Of a stretch of DNA of 40,953 nt, positions 1 to 7,769 are shown piece after piece. Position numbers and translations under genes: made by a program. Source of the stretch: Apilactobacillus xinyiensis (GTDB lineage Bacteria > Bacillota > Bacilli > Lactobacillales > Lactobacillaceae); the NCBI RefSeq assembly GCF_019656235.1, contig NZ_BPLL01000014.1:1-40953 (forward strand), given 5' to 3'. Below the pieces are notes generated by a model. It saw nothing but the letters and a program-made list of their open reading frames with translations, searched no databases and was not told where the DNA came from. The stretch's first letter is position 1. Every line of letters starts with the position of its first letter.

Positions 1-72
1 AATATCGAAATCATTCCATGAAATTAAATATTTAATTTAGTAATAATTGTCTAACTTTTTTAAGGCACTTCA
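1..72 (+). mobile_element. Right end of an IS3-like insertion sequence (remnant at window edge)
   Basis: Positions 48-72 read, on the opposite strand, TGAAGTGCC followed by TTAAAAAAGTTAGACA. The last 25 bases of the window's other IS end (40881-40905) match this at about 22 of 25 positions, so the two are left and right terminal inverted repeats of the same or closely related elements. The ends are TG...CA, as in the IS3 family. Only the tip is present because the window starts inside the element. The two ends lie in the same orientation, so 73-40880 sits between two separate copies and is not inside one element. Confidence 0.75.
3..35 (+). CDS. C-terminal tail of IS3-like transposase OrfB (5' truncated by window edge)
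   Basis: An open frame from the window edge encodes YRNHSMKLNI and stops with TAA at 33-35, 13 bases before the terminal inverted repeat. IS3-family OrfB proteins commonly end shortly after a Pro-Val-x-Tyr-Arg segment, and the visible Tyr-Arg fits that. Only ten residues are visible, so the call rests mainly on the adjoining inverted repeat and on the matching OrfA start at the other end of the window. Confidence 0.45.
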   Translation, partial: YRNHSMKLNI

Positions 73-88
73 TTATTCACACTTCTTT

Positions 89-307
89 TTATTTTGCATG
101 TGCCTTCATGCTATTCATCATTTGATGTAATTTCTTAGCAGAAGGTTTTTGACCCATTTGTAGCATCATTGCTCTTAATTGGTCTTCATTAATAGGTGGA
201 TTATCACGTAAGTATTTTTCCATGTATTTACGCGCCATGAAGAATCCACCAACAACTCCAACTAATAAAGCAATAACTATTAGCATAATCCAGATTCCAG
301 TGCTCAC
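89..307 (-). CDS. yneF: YneF family (UPF0154) small membrane protein
   Basis: A 72-residue protein with one N-terminal membrane span (about residues 5-24, hydrophobic with a GVVGG core) and a charged cytoplasmic tail. The conserved family stretch is clear: [15 protein letters not shown], then [17 protein letters not shown]. Length and pattern match UPF0154/YneF. Its biochemical role is unknown in the family. It follows ynzC on the same strand after a gap of about 90 bases. In Bacillus subtilis, yneF and ynzC also lie close to lexA, so the neighbourhood is conserved. The start is ATG with a GGAGAGGA-type site upstream. Confidence 0.9.
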   Translation of the reverse strand: MSTGIWIMLIVIALLVGVVGGFFMARKYMEKYLRDNPPINEDQLRAMMLQMGQKPSAKKLHQMMNSMKAHAK

Positions 308-399
308 TATTTACACTTCCTCTCCGTTAAACTTCTTTTATAAACTAATTTTACACAAAACTACTAAATATTTAAAGATGGGATTAGTAAAAATACACC

Positions 400-654
400 T
401 TAGTCATCTCGAAGATTCTTTTTACGTTGAACTTCTCGAACTTTTTCAGGGGTTACTTCTTTACCTTCTTTATTAAATATCCTAGTCATTTCAATTTGAC
501 TACGGAAATTTTCCTTAAATCTTTTTACATATTTTTTACGTAATTTTTTTTGTTCTTCTTGTTCTGATACAGTTAACCCTTCATCAGTTTTAGCTTTATG
601 AGCTAACTCATTTATTCTAGGAATTAATTCTTTTAAAACTTTATCTTCTGCCAT
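400..654 (-). CDS. ynzC: DUF896 / UPF0291 protein, YnzC family
   Basis: An 84-residue basic cytosolic protein. The DUF896 core is visible: LIPRINELAHKAKTDEGLT, EQEEQKKLRKKYV and FRSQIEMTRIFNKEGKEVTP. B. subtilis YnzC folds as a helical hairpin, is shorter, and has no proven function. The ATG start is preceded by AAGGAGA at a good distance. The gene diverges from lexA, and the shared spacer holds a probable LexA box at 691-704. That mirrors the B. subtilis arrangement in which the yneA-yneB-ynzC operon is an SOS operon divergent from lexA. The cell-division inhibitor yneA is not seen here. Confidence 0.9.
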   Translation of the reverse strand: MAEDKVLKELIPRINELAHKAKTDEGLTVSEQEEQKKLRKKYVKRFKENFRSQIEMTRIFNKEGKEVTPEKVREVQRKKNLRDD

Positions 655-690
655 TTTATATCTCCTTAATTATTATTTAAGATTCTCAGG

Positions 691-704
691 GGAACATTAG
701 TTTG
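691..704. promoter_or_regulatory. Probable LexA (DinR) box with lexA promoter
   Basis: GGAACATTAGTTTG resembles the Gram-positive LexA box CGAAC-N4-GTTCG: GAAC, four bases, then GTTT in place of GTTC. It overlaps a candidate lexA -35 (TTGAAT, 702-707), which is followed after 17 bases by TAACAT (725-730). LexA bound here would block its own promoter and could also block the divergent ynzC promoter. The half-site mismatch suggests moderate affinity. The assignment comes from pattern and position only. Confidence 0.6.
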
Positions 705-768
705 AATGTCCCATCAGCCTATGCTAACATTGTTGATAATATTATTAGTATAACGAGGTGATATAGTT

Positions 769-1404
769 TTGAAAATAGATAATACAAAAAATTCTAAACA
801 ATTTGATATTTTAATGTTTATTTGGAAAAAAATCAACGAACAAGGCTACCCACCAACTGTAAGAGAAATTGGTGATGCTGTAGCTTTATCATCAACATCG
901 ACGGTTCATGGTCATTTAACTCGATTGGAAAAAAAGGAATTAATTAAACGGAACTCAACTAAACCTCGTGCGATTGAAATTACTCCTAAAGGTATTGAAA
1001 TCTTAGGGGTAAATCGCAATGTTAACAAAATTCCAATCGTTGGAACTGTGGCCGCAGGTAATCCCATTTTAGCTATTCAAGAAACTAACGATTATTTCCC
1101 ACTACCTAACAATTTTCATCAAGCTAGTGACCAACTTTTTATGTTAAATGTCAAAGGTGATAGTATGATGAAAATTGGTATCTTAGATGGTGATCAAGTC
1201 ATCGTTAGACGACAATCAACTGCTGAAAATGGTGATATTGTTATCGCAATGAATGATAACAACGAAGCCACTTGCAAACGTTTTTTTAAAGAAAGTGATC
1301 ACTATCGATTACAACCTGAAAACGATGAAATGGCTCCCATCATTTTAAAAAATGTTACTATTTTAGGCATAGTAGTAGGTCTTTATCGTTCACACATTAA
1401 TTAA
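769..1404 (+). CDS. lexA: LexA repressor, SOS regulator
   Basis: A 211-residue protein with the usual two domains: a winged helix-turn-helix (about 1-70, with [24 protein letters not shown]) and an S24 self-cleaving peptidase domain. The cleavage site is Ala96-Gly97 (TVAAGNP), the nucleophile is Ser132 (GDSMM), and the general base is Lys170. The activated RecA filament triggers cleavage, which derepresses DNA-repair genes. The start is TTG at 769, eight bases after GAGGTG; no better ATG exists before the HTH. A probable LexA box lies upstream, so the gene is likely autoregulated. Its stop overlaps the convergent deoxyribosyltransferase gene by four bases. Confidence 0.97.
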   Translation: MKIDNTKNSKQFDILMFIWKKINEQGYPPTVREIGDAVALSSTSTVHGHLTRLEKKELIKRNSTKPRAIEITPKGIEILGVNRNVNKIPIVGTVAAGNPILAIQETNDYFPLPNNFHQASDQLFMLNVKGDSMMKIGILDGDQVIVRRQSTAENGDIVIAMNDNNEATCKRFFKESDHYRLQPENDEMAPIILKNVTILGIVVGLYRSHIN

Positions 1405-1841
1405 ATAACCGGTCCATTATATTTTTTAACAGGCATTTTATCAAAATCATATTTCTTAACATCTTCAAAAGTAGTGAGATAACTACGGATGCTTTCCGAA
1501 ATCATGAGATTGACAATGCCTGTTTTTTCGTGAAAAACAATTACTGGTTTATGGTTAGCAACTGCATAACCAATTTCAAAGGCAGTTCCACTATCGACAT
1601 TATCTCCAGTAAAATCAATTACAGCTAAAACTAAATCAGCCTTTAAAATTTCGTTTACATCATCATGATATATTTTATTGGCCCACTCAGGAGTTCCCGG
1701 TTCTTCACCTGGAAGATTCGTAGTTCTAGGACTAAAAAAGCTCTCTACTGTATTATTATTAGTTAAAATTTTTTCTAACTTTTCAATCCGTTCAACTTGT
1801 TCGTCATCAAAAAATGGGCCTGCTAAGTATATTCTTTTCAT
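1401..1841 (-). CDS. ntd: Nucleoside 2-deoxyribosyltransferase
   Basis: A 146-residue enzyme of the N-deoxyribosyltransferase family, which swaps the base on 2'-deoxynucleosides for purine and pyrimidine salvage. This enzyme is typical of lactobacilli. Key motifs are the N-terminal YLAGPFF substrate loop, the [10 protein letters not shown] strand, and the catalytic Glu89 in [11 protein letters not shown]. The Shine-Dalgarno sequence GAAAGAGGT lies within the last codons of the upstream HMG-CoA synthase gene and the intergenic gap is only seven bases, so the two genes are probably translated from one mRNA. The stop overlaps the end of lexA on the other strand. Whether it is type I (purine only) or type II cannot be told from the motifs. 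Confidence 0.93.
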   Translation of the reverse strand: MKRIYLAGPFFDDEQVERIEKLEKILTNNNTVESFFSPRTTNLPGEEPGTPEWANKIYHDDVNEILKADLVLAVIDFTGDNVDSGTAFEIGYAVANHKPVIVFHEKTGIVNLMISESIRSYLTTFEDVKKYDFDKMPVKKYNGPVI

Positions 1842-1848
1842 AATTGAT

Positions 1849-3015
1849 TTAACCTCTTTCTAAATAAATTCGTTGGTTATTTTTAATTTCAGACAATACA
1901 AATCTAGCATGATCACTTGAAACATCAAATTGAACATTGTCATTAATGGAATTAGTCCAACTATTAAAAATGCTTTCATATTGACTGATACTAATTTGCT
2001 TGCGGTTTTTCAACATTGAGTTAAGTAAGTCACTGTTATTATATTTACTAAAGTTTGGTTGCAAAGTCATTGCAAAAAATTCACCTTGCGCACCCGAACC
2101 GTAACTAAACAAACCAATTCTATCACCTAAATTAAGTTTGGTAGAATTGTTAAGCAATGATAATAAACTTAAATATAAAGAACCTGTATATAAATTTCCT
2201 ACTTGTTCATTATAAATTTTGCTAAAATCAAATTCAGATTTTAAATTAGTCTGTAATTTATCGTCGGCTTCTTGAAGAATGGAACGTAAGCCTTTAATCC
2301 CCATTTTTACATATGGTAAATGAAATACGAAAGCTTTAAAGTCACTAATTGTAGCATTATTCTTAAGCTTGTAATTTTGCCAAGTTTTTTGAAAAAAATC
2401 AACATATATATTGTTAGAGTAATGTCCATCAACTAAAGCTTCAGTCTTATTTAAAGGACGCCAGAAATCCATAATATCTTCTGAATGAAATGAACTATCT
2501 CCTTCAAATGCCAATAATTTTGGATGGGAACTAATTATCATGGCAACAGCTCCACCACCTTGAGTTACCTCACCAGGAGTGTTCAAACCATATCTAGCAA
2601 CATCTGACCCCACTACCAAAGCCTTTTTATCTGGATGCAACGTAACGTATTCTCTAGCCATTTGAATTCCTGCTGTAGCTCCATAACAGGCTTGCTTGAT
2701 TTCAAAAGCTCTAGCATTTGAATTAAGCTTTAATAAATTTTGCAAATAAATTGCAGCAGATTTTGAATTATCAACACCAGATTCTGTACCAAAAATAATT
2801 AGATCAATGTTATCTTTGTCATCTAAAGCAATGGGATAAGCAGCGTTAGCAGCCATAGTGACTGCATCTTGAGTTACTGGTATTACTGATTGTTCTTTTT
2901 GTCCTATACCAATTAAATATTTATTAGGATCTTCATGTCTAGCCAAAGCTAAATCATTCATTGCTACATACATATTAGGTGTGAAAAAGTTTATTTTATC
3001 AATTCCAACTGACAT
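1849..3015 (-). CDS. mvaS: Hydroxymethylglutaryl-CoA synthase (mevalonate pathway)
   Basis: A 388-residue thiolase-fold enzyme that condenses acetyl-CoA with acetoacetyl-CoA to HMG-CoA, the committed step to mevalonate and isoprenoids in Lactobacillales. Catalytic Cys110 lies in QACYGATAG and the general acid Glu78 in GTESG. The helix DNSKSAAIYLQ and the VFHLPYVKMG histidine segment follow in the usual order. The start is set at 3015 (MSVGIDKINFF) because AGGAGG lies seven bases before it; an upstream in-frame start at 3057 would add 14 unconserved residues that run through a hairpin. The deoxyribosyltransferase gene follows at once. Confidence 0.96.
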   Translation of the reverse strand: MSVGIDKINFFTPNMYVAMNDLALARHEDPNKYLIGIGQKEQSVIPVTQDAVTMAANAAYPIALDDKDNIDLIIFGTESGVDNSKSAAIYLQNLLKLNSNARAFEIKQACYGATAGIQMAREYVTLHPDKKALVVGSDVARYGLNTPGEVTQGGGAVAMIISSHPKLLAFEGDSSFHSEDIMDFWRPLNKTEALVDGHYSNNIYVDFFQKTWQNYKLKNNATISDFKAFVFHLPYVKMGIKGLRSILQEADDKLQTNLKSEFDFSKIYNEQVGNLYTGSLYLSLLSLLNNSTKLNLGDRIGLFSYGSGAQGEFFAMTLQPNFSKYNNSDLLNSMLKNRKQISISQYESIFNSWTNSINDNVQFDVSSDHARFVLSEIKNNQRIYLERG

Positions 3016-3044
3016 TAAATATCCTCCTACTTTTTTTATAATAT

Positions 3045-3069
3045 AAAAGCACACCATTAATTGGTGTGC
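3045..3069 (-). terminator. Rho-independent terminator between the 80-aa gene and mvaS
   Basis: GCACACCA and TGGTGTGC form a perfect 8-bp stem around a five-base loop. In the minus-strand transcript the stem is followed by a U-rich run (TTTTATATT). It would end transcripts of the upstream 80-aa gene before mvaS. Confidence 0.75.
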
Positions 3070-3084
3070 ATATTAGTAAAATGA

Positions 3085-3327
3085 TTAAATAAAATGAATC
3101 TTATATTCGTCAACATTATTTAAAGAGGTAATTACTTGACCTTCTTGTAAATCACCGGCATAAACAAATCCTTCATGCTTATGACCAGTAGAAATAAAGG
3201 TCCATTGAATTACAGCATTACCCACAAATCCTCCCGAAATGCGAACTCCAGAAAGTTGTCCAGTACTCTTGTCTGACAATTGTACTTCTTGATTACCTAA
3301 GTTTGGATTTATATTTAAGGTTAACAT
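3085..3327 (-). CDS. Unrecognised 80-aa protein
   Basis: I do not recognise this family. The protein is soluble and probably beta-rich, with no signal peptide or membrane span, and has many Gly, Val and Thr residues (QLSGVRISGGFVGNAVIQW, then STGHKHEGFVYAGDLQEGQ). It contains no cysteine. The ATG is preceded by AAGGAG at a normal distance, and a clean terminator follows the gene, so it looks like a real single-gene transcript. It diverges from the equally unrecognised gene at 3438 across a spacer with a perfect palindrome whose arms form a -10 box in each direction. The function is unknown. Confidence 0.7.
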   Translation of the reverse strand: MLTLNINPNLGNQEVQLSDKSTGQLSGVRISGGFVGNAVIQWTFISTGHKHEGFVYAGDLQEGQVITSLNNVDEYKIHFI

Positions 3328-3386
3328 TGTACACTCCTTATGAAAATATGTAATACTATGAATAACATAGCATACTTTTTAAATTA

Positions 3387-3412
3387 ATTATAACATAATT
3401 AAATGTTATAAT
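3387..3412. promoter_or_regulatory. Perfect 26-bp palindrome forming two divergent extended -10 promoters
   Basis: The arms ATTATAACAT (3387-3396) and ATGTTATAAT (3403-3412) are exact reverse complements around the spacer AATTAA. Each arm reads ATGTTATAAT toward its own gene, an extended -10 element (TG-N-TATAAT). The plus copy is 26 bases before the start at 3438; the minus copy is 60 bases before the start at 3327. The -35 regions are poor on both sides. A second, shorter repeat (CTATG-aataa-CATAG, 3356-3370) lies just to the left. The palindrome may also bind a regulator, which would then control both genes at once. Confidence 0.6.
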
Positions 3413-3437
3413 GTTTATATAGGAAGGAGTATTTTGG

Positions 3438-4007
3438 TTGCAAAAAGGTAATAGAAAAAATCAAGATAAACTTGAAAAAAAGTTTAAAAATCATTGGTAT
3501 ACTAAATGGTGGATATATATTTTTATAATATGCGCTGCTATTTTGTCATCATATGTCTATAAAAAGGTGGAAACGCAAAGATTAAATAATGTTATAGTGA
3601 GAAACAAAAAGATTAAAGCCCCTAATCTTATTCATAAAAACGTTTTTGAAAAAGTACCTAAGAAGCAAAGACATAGAGAGTTAACAAATTATATTAACAA
3701 TAAAATTTTAAATAAAGAAAAATATAAGATAACATTCAATAAATCTGATTATTTGATAATTGATATACCTAAAAATAATTACTTGATAGAGGAATTAAAC
3801 AATGGTCGCACAAAGAAATGGGAGAAACTTACTAAAAAGTTAAATGAATTTACAAAATGGATTAGCAATAACTATGGGGAGCTTTATGCTAATGTTGCTA
3901 TAGTTTACAACAACGAACAAAACAAAGTATTCTTTTTATCACAAAATGGTCACATTAAATTTAATGTATCAGATAAAATAAAAGAAAATTTAAAAAATAA
4001 TAAATAA
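3438..4007 (+). CDS. Unrecognised membrane-anchored protein, 189 aa
   Basis: A short basic N-terminus (rich in Lys and Asn) is followed by one membrane span at about residues 24-42 (WWIYIFIICAAILSSYVY). About 145 Lys- and Asn-rich residues follow. With a Lys-rich N-terminus, the positive-inside rule gives an N-in topology with the long domain outside. The outer domain has a plausible alpha/beta pattern (DYLIIDIPKNNYLIEEL, VAIVYNNEQNKVFFLSQNG). No known motif was found. The start is TTG with AGGAAGGAG upstream. It ends in a bidirectional terminator shared with the GH20 gene. The low-complexity Lys/Asn bias hints at a recently acquired or fast-evolving gene. Confidence 0.72.
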   Translation: MQKGNRKNQDKLEKKFKNHWYTKWWIYIFIICAAILSSYVYKKVETQRLNNVIVRNKKIKAPNLIHKNVFEKVPKKQRHRELTNYINNKILNKEKYKITFNKSDYLIIDIPKNNYLIEELNNGRTKKWEKLTKKLNEFTKWISNNYGELYANVAIVYNNEQNKVFFLSQNGHIKFNVSDKIKENLKNNK

Positions 4008-4040
4008 AAAGCTAGTTAATAATAATTAACTAGCTTTTTT
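4006..4040. terminator. Bidirectional terminator between convergent genes
   Basis: A 14-bp perfect stem (AAAAAGCTAGTTAA paired with its complement, loop TAATAA) has A-runs on one side and T-runs on the other, so it works in both directions. It ends the 189-aa gene and overlaps the stop codon of the GH20 gene at 4026-4028. Confidence 0.85.
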
Positions 4041-5156
4041 AAATTTATTTAAAAATATTTTTACGAATGGCGAAAAAGATTCATAAGTTTTAATATCATT
4101 GTATTGACCATTAGTTTCTCCCCAAACTGATATTGCGGATCCAATATTATTTTTACTTTTATCAAGTTCTTTATTGTGTTCATCGTTCCAAATTTCTGGG
4201 TTCCAACGTTGTAATTCTTTTTCCCAAGTGTTAAAAGAATTCTTAGTAAAAGAACTTTTGTCTAAGATAATATAAGTATAGTAATTATTACAATTAATTG
4301 TTTTAAAACCCGCATGATTTAATTCTGGCATCGTAGCACGCAACCGTATATTGTTGTTGTACTCATCTTTATCACTAATTTCGCCACTAAGGCTCCAATA
4401 ATTAATTAAGATGTTTTTATTATATTTATTGATTACAGATTTATGAAAACTATCATTCCACATCATCATGTGTAATCCATAGTAATTAAGATAATCATCC
4501 ATCTTATTTATATACTTAACTACGTCTTTCTCATTTTCATGATTGTCAACAGATATTTCGTCTCCACCAATGGAAAAATATGCATTTTTAGGTAACATAC
4601 CGAGGTACTCGTGAATTAATTTTTTAGAAAAATCCACCGTTTCTTCTTTTTGATAGTACATTTCATTGTAACCATCAGAATTTTTAACTTTATCAACTAG
4701 TTCTTTACCATTTTTTGTATATGATAGCAATTTGAAAATAGACTGTGCATGTCCTGGAACATCAATTTCCGGAATAACTTGTACTCTATGATTATATCCA
4801 TAATTTATAATATCTAATAGTTGATTTTTGGATAAAAATGCTAAATTAGTTTTAGAATTATAATAAATATCATTAACTTTTCTAGCATTATCAACAGTTT
4901 GACCTAATGTTTCGCTTTCAACACCAAAACGTTCATTATCATTCAAATGTAATAAAATATAGTTTCCACCACAATTATGAATATCATTAATATATTTTTT
5001 GATATAGTCTGGAGAATGATATACCCTAGCACAGTCTAAATTAACTCCATACATCTTATCAGAATTATCACCATATATATTAAAGTTAGGGCTTAATGTT
5101 TTAATAAATGAAATGATAATTAATATAAAAAACAATATAAATATCTTTAATTTCAT
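4026..5156 (-). CDS. GH20 beta-N-acetylhexosaminidase, dispersin B-like (probable poly-GlcNAc hydrolase)
   Basis: A 376-residue GH20 enzyme with an N-terminal hydrophobic segment (about 3-20) that has no lipobox and could be a signal peptide or an anchor. The TIM barrel carries the catalytic pair Asp199-Glu200 (IGGDE). The order of motifs follows dispersin B as I remember it: DCAR (Arg44), LLHLNDNE, IPEIDVPGH, IGGDE, MMWND (Trp233), NYWS (Trp254), Asp262, NYYTY, SVWGE (Trp345). Dispersin B has Tyr three residues after the catalytic Glu; here it is Val203. Accessory GH20 domains are absent, as in dispersins. The likely substrate is poly-beta-1,6-GlcNAc in biofilm, acted on outside the cell. 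A chitobiase-type or peptidoglycan-fragment role remains possible. The gene stands alone between two terminators. Confidence 0.9.
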   Translation of the reverse strand: MKLKIFILFFILIIISFIKTLSPNFNIYGDNSDKMYGVNLDCARVYHSPDYIKKYINDIHNCGGNYILLHLNDNERFGVESETLGQTVDNARKVNDIYYNSKTNLAFLSKNQLLDIINYGYNHRVQVIPEIDVPGHAQSIFKLLSYTKNGKELVDKVKNSDGYNEMYYQKEETVDFSKKLIHEYLGMLPKNAYFSIGGDEISVDNHENEKDVVKYINKMDDYLNYYGLHMMMWNDSFHKSVINKYNKNILINYWSLSGEISDKDEYNNNIRLRATMPELNHAGFKTINCNNYYTYIILDKSSFTKNSFNTWEKELQRWNPEIWNDEHNKELDKSKNNIGSAISVWGETNGQYNDIKTYESFSPFVKIFLNKFKKAS

Positions 5157-5228
5157 AATTTGAACCTTCTCTCAATAATGATAATTATATCATCATAAGT
5201 ATAAAAAATAGTAAATATATATTATATT

Positions 5229-5267
5229 AAAAAAGTCTAAAACCTATAAAAAGTTTTAGACTTTTTT
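5229..5267 (-). terminator. Rho-independent terminator after thiI
   Basis: AAAAAAGTCTAAAAC and GTTTTAGACTTTTTT form a perfect 15-bp stem around a nine-base loop. On the minus strand it lies about 17 bases after the thiI stop and ends in a T-run. Confidence 0.85.
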
Positions 5268-5284
5268 AACAATAATGTAATTAA

Positions 5285-6502
5285 TTATAGTAATTCAGCA
5301 AAAACATCTTCTTGACTATTCAAAAACTCATCGCCTGGACCAATATTAGTAACCTTAATATTAGTAACTGCTTTTTCTACTAAATCATCTACATCAATAT
5401 TTCCTTCAAACATTCGAGCTTTCAAGGTATCTGGCTTAGTTTTAGGTGCAGGCGGTGTAAAAATAGTACAACAATCTTCAAATGGTAAAATGGATAATTC
5501 ATAAGTGTCAATTTTTTCCGCTATTTTAATTATCTCCGTTTTATCCATAGAAACTAACGGTCTTAGTACTGGTAAATTAGTAACATCATTAATTGCCATC
5601 ATACTTTCCAAAGTTTGAGAAGCAACTTGACCTAGTGATTCGCCAGTAAAAATCCCCTTGCAATTACGTTTTTTAGTAATAGCATCAGCTATTTTAAGCA
5701 TCATACGACGCTGAATAGTCATTAAGTATCCTTCAGGTACTTTAGCCTTAATTTCTTCTTGAATCTCAGTGAAAGGAACCTCAATAAATTGAATATTACC
5801 AGAAAATTTAGCAATTTTAGCGGCTAGTTCCTTTGTCTTTGCTAATGCTTGTGGACTAGTATATGGAGGACTATAAAAATGAATCATATCAATTTTTACT
5901 CCTCTTTTCATACCTAAGTATGCTGCAACTGGTGAATCTATCCCACCAGATAGCATCATAGTAGCTTTACCACCGGTTCCAACCGGTAAACCACCAGCTC
6001 CAGCAATCGTAGAACTAGATAAGAAAATACCGTTCATTCTTACATCAGCTTCCAGAACTATATCTGGATTCTTCATTTTAACTTGGATTCCATCAACATT
6101 GTTAAGTACATATCCTCCTAATGCATCGTTTATTTCTCTAGTATGCATAGGAAAATTTTTATCTTGACGTCTAGTTTTTATTTTAAACGTCATACCTGGT
6201 TTAAATTGCTCCTTTATCATTGACGTAGCAATTTCTTTTGCTTTTTCAATATCTTTTTCAATTCGAATTGCTGGAGAAAAATTTTCGATACCAAAAACGC
6301 CTTTTAAGCGATCAATAACTTTATCTGAATCTTCATCATTGAGCTTAACATGTAGACGATCATGTTGTGCTAGTATATTTAAACTAGGAAAATCTTTCAA
6401 AGCATGTCGAACATTATTTCCTAACTGTTGAATAAAGTCTTTACGGTTTTTACCCTTTGTAGATAATTCACCATAACGAACCATTATTTCAGAATACTTC
6501 AT
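5285..6502 (-). CDS. thiI: tRNA sulfurtransferase ThiI (4-thiouridine synthesis)
   Basis: A 405-residue protein with the ferredoxin-like plus THUMP region at about 1-165 and a PP-loop ATPase domain after it (SGGIDS at 185-190). It adenylates U8 of tRNA and replaces oxygen with sulfur, giving 4-thiouridine, and can also supply sulfur for thiazole. There is no C-terminal rhodanese domain, as is usual in Bacilli, so sulfur should come straight from the partner desulfurase encoded just upstream. That gene ends 26 bases before this start, so the pair forms an operon. The Cys pair in [11 protein letters not shown] is conserved in the family. The start is ATG with AAGGA upstream. Confidence 0.96.
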   Translation of the reverse strand: MKYSEIMVRYGELSTKGKNRKDFIQQLGNNVRHALKDFPSLNILAQHDRLHVKLNDEDSDKVIDRLKGVFGIENFSPAIRIEKDIEKAKEIATSMIKEQFKPGMTFKIKTRRQDKNFPMHTREINDALGGYVLNNVDGIQVKMKNPDIVLEADVRMNGIFLSSSTIAGAGGLPVGTGGKATMMLSGGIDSPVAAYLGMKRGVKIDMIHFYSPPYTSPQALAKTKELAAKIAKFSGNIQFIEVPFTEIQEEIKAKVPEGYLMTIQRRMMLKIADAITKKRNCKGIFTGESLGQVASQTLESMMAINDVTNLPVLRPLVSMDKTEIIKIAEKIDTYELSILPFEDCCTIFTPPAPKTKPDTLKARMFEGNIDVDDLVEKAVTNIKVTNIGPGDEFLNSQEDVFAELL

Positions 6503-6528
6503 TAATCTGTCCTTTCTAGAACTTAAAA

Positions 6529-7680
6529 TTAACCATTAATTTTACTAAACTTTTTATATAAGGAATCAAAAACTCGATTAAACATTTTAGCTTCTTCAAG
6601 TGTATTATTTTCATCTAGAGAAATTCTTACAGCACTATCAGCTATAGATTGTGGAACTTGCATAGCACTTAGTGTACCAGAAGTTTCATTTTTCTTTGAT
6701 GAACAAGCACTGGTAGTTGAAATATAAATATCATTGCTTTCAAAAGCGTGAACGATTGTTTCGCCTCGCACTCCTGAAATTGCAAAGCAAAGAATATGAG
6801 GTGCAAATAACTCATAGTTCAATTTAGAAAAAATAGTGACATTTTCAAATTGAGATAAATGATTATATATTTTTTCTTTTATTGAACGTTGTTTATTAAC
6901 ACTCTCAGCTTCATTTTCTAATAATAACCTTAAAGATTTGGCCATAGCTGCTATAGCTGGAAGGTTTTCAGTTCCACTACGTAGATTGCTTTCCTGTCCA
7001 CCACCATCCATTAGAGGCATAATGTGACGACCAAATTTTTTATAAATAAAACCAATTCCTCGTGGAGCATGGAACTTGTGACCTGAAAAAGTTAAGAAAT
7101 CAATTCTATTATTTTTAAGAATAAATTTCAAGCCCTTTCCGATTCCTTGAACTGCATCAACATGAAAGTGAATACTAGGAAATTTTTTTAAATACTCTGC
7201 AACTTCGTTAGTTGGTTGAATAGAACCTATTTCATTATTAACCAACATGACTGATACCAAAATTGTATCTTTACGTATAGCTTCCTTAAGAGCAGAAATT
7301 GAAATTCTTCCATTTTCATCAACAGGTAAATAGGTAACCTCAAATCCCTGTCGTTCTAATTGTTGGCAAGCATTAATAACTGCCGGATGCTCTATTGAAG
7401 TTGTTATTATATGTTTACCATACTCTTGTTTAGCTAAAGCAGTTCCTTTAATAATCCAATTATCACCTTCAGTTCCACCACTGGTGAAATATATTTCATT
7501 CATCTTAACATCTAACAGATTAGCAATCTGTTGTCTAGATTGTTGTAGTAAATGAAAAGATTGCTCACCAAATGAATGTAAGCTAGAAGGATTACCCCAT
7601 ATTTTTTCTGATACTTTTACATACGTATCTAAAGATTTAGCATTTATTTTTGTTGTTGCACTATTATCGAAATAAATCAT
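6529..7680 (-). CDS. Cysteine desulfurase, partner of ThiI (NifS/IscS-like)
   Basis: A 383-residue class V aminotransferase-fold enzyme that uses pyridoxal phosphate to release sulfur from cysteine as an enzyme persulfide. Visible residues are the His99 region (TTSIEHPAV), the PLP-binding Lys202 ([10 protein letters not shown]), and the active-site Cys326 in STTSACSSK. The ordered start IYFDNSATT is typical. Its position directly before thiI matches B. subtilis nifZ-thiI, so its main job is probably tRNA thiolation and not general iron-sulfur assembly. The start is ATG with TTAGGAG upstream, and a good promoter lies at 7710-7737. Confidence 0.95.
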   Translation of the reverse strand: MIYFDNSATTKINAKSLDTYVKVSEKIWGNPSSLHSFGEQSFHLLQQSRQQIANLLDVKMNEIYFTSGGTEGDNWIIKGTALAKQEYGKHIITTSIEHPAVINACQQLERQGFEVTYLPVDENGRISISALKEAIRKDTILVSVMLVNNEIGSIQPTNEVAEYLKKFPSIHFHVDAVQGIGKGLKFILKNNRIDFLTFSGHKFHAPRGIGFIYKKFGRHIMPLMDGGGQESNLRSGTENLPAIAAMAKSLRLLLENEAESVNKQRSIKEKIYNHLSQFENVTIFSKLNYELFAPHILCFAISGVRGETIVHAFESNDIYISTTSACSSKKNETSGTLSAMQVPQSIADSAVRISLDENNTLEEAKMFNRVFDSLYKKFSKING

Positions 7681-7709
7681 TTAGTATTGATCTCCTAATC
7701 AATGAAATT

Positions 7710-7737
7710 ATTATATATCTACACAAAGTAAAATCAA
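7710..7737 (-). promoter_or_regulatory. Promoter of the desulfurase-thiI operon
   Basis: On the minus strand, TTGATT (7732-7737), a 16-base spacer and TATAAT (7710-7715) form a near-consensus SigA promoter. It is about 30 bases before the desulfurase start and just after the ezrA terminator. Confidence 0.7.
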
Positions 7738-7740
7738 ATA

Positions 7741-7769
7741 AAAAATAACTAAAATTTTTAGTTATTTTT
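7741..7769 (-). terminator. AT-rich terminator at the end of ezrA
   Basis: AAAAATAACTAAAA pairs with the following TTTTAGTTATTTTT with almost no loop; the stem overlaps the ezrA stop codon and runs into T-rich DNA. The stem is mostly A-T pairs, so efficiency is uncertain. Confidence 0.55.

Noticed and set aside
222-476. 84-codon plus-strand ORF across the yneF-ynzC spacer
   Set aside because: It runs antisense to both conserved genes, lacks a ribosome-binding site, and its product is low in complexity.
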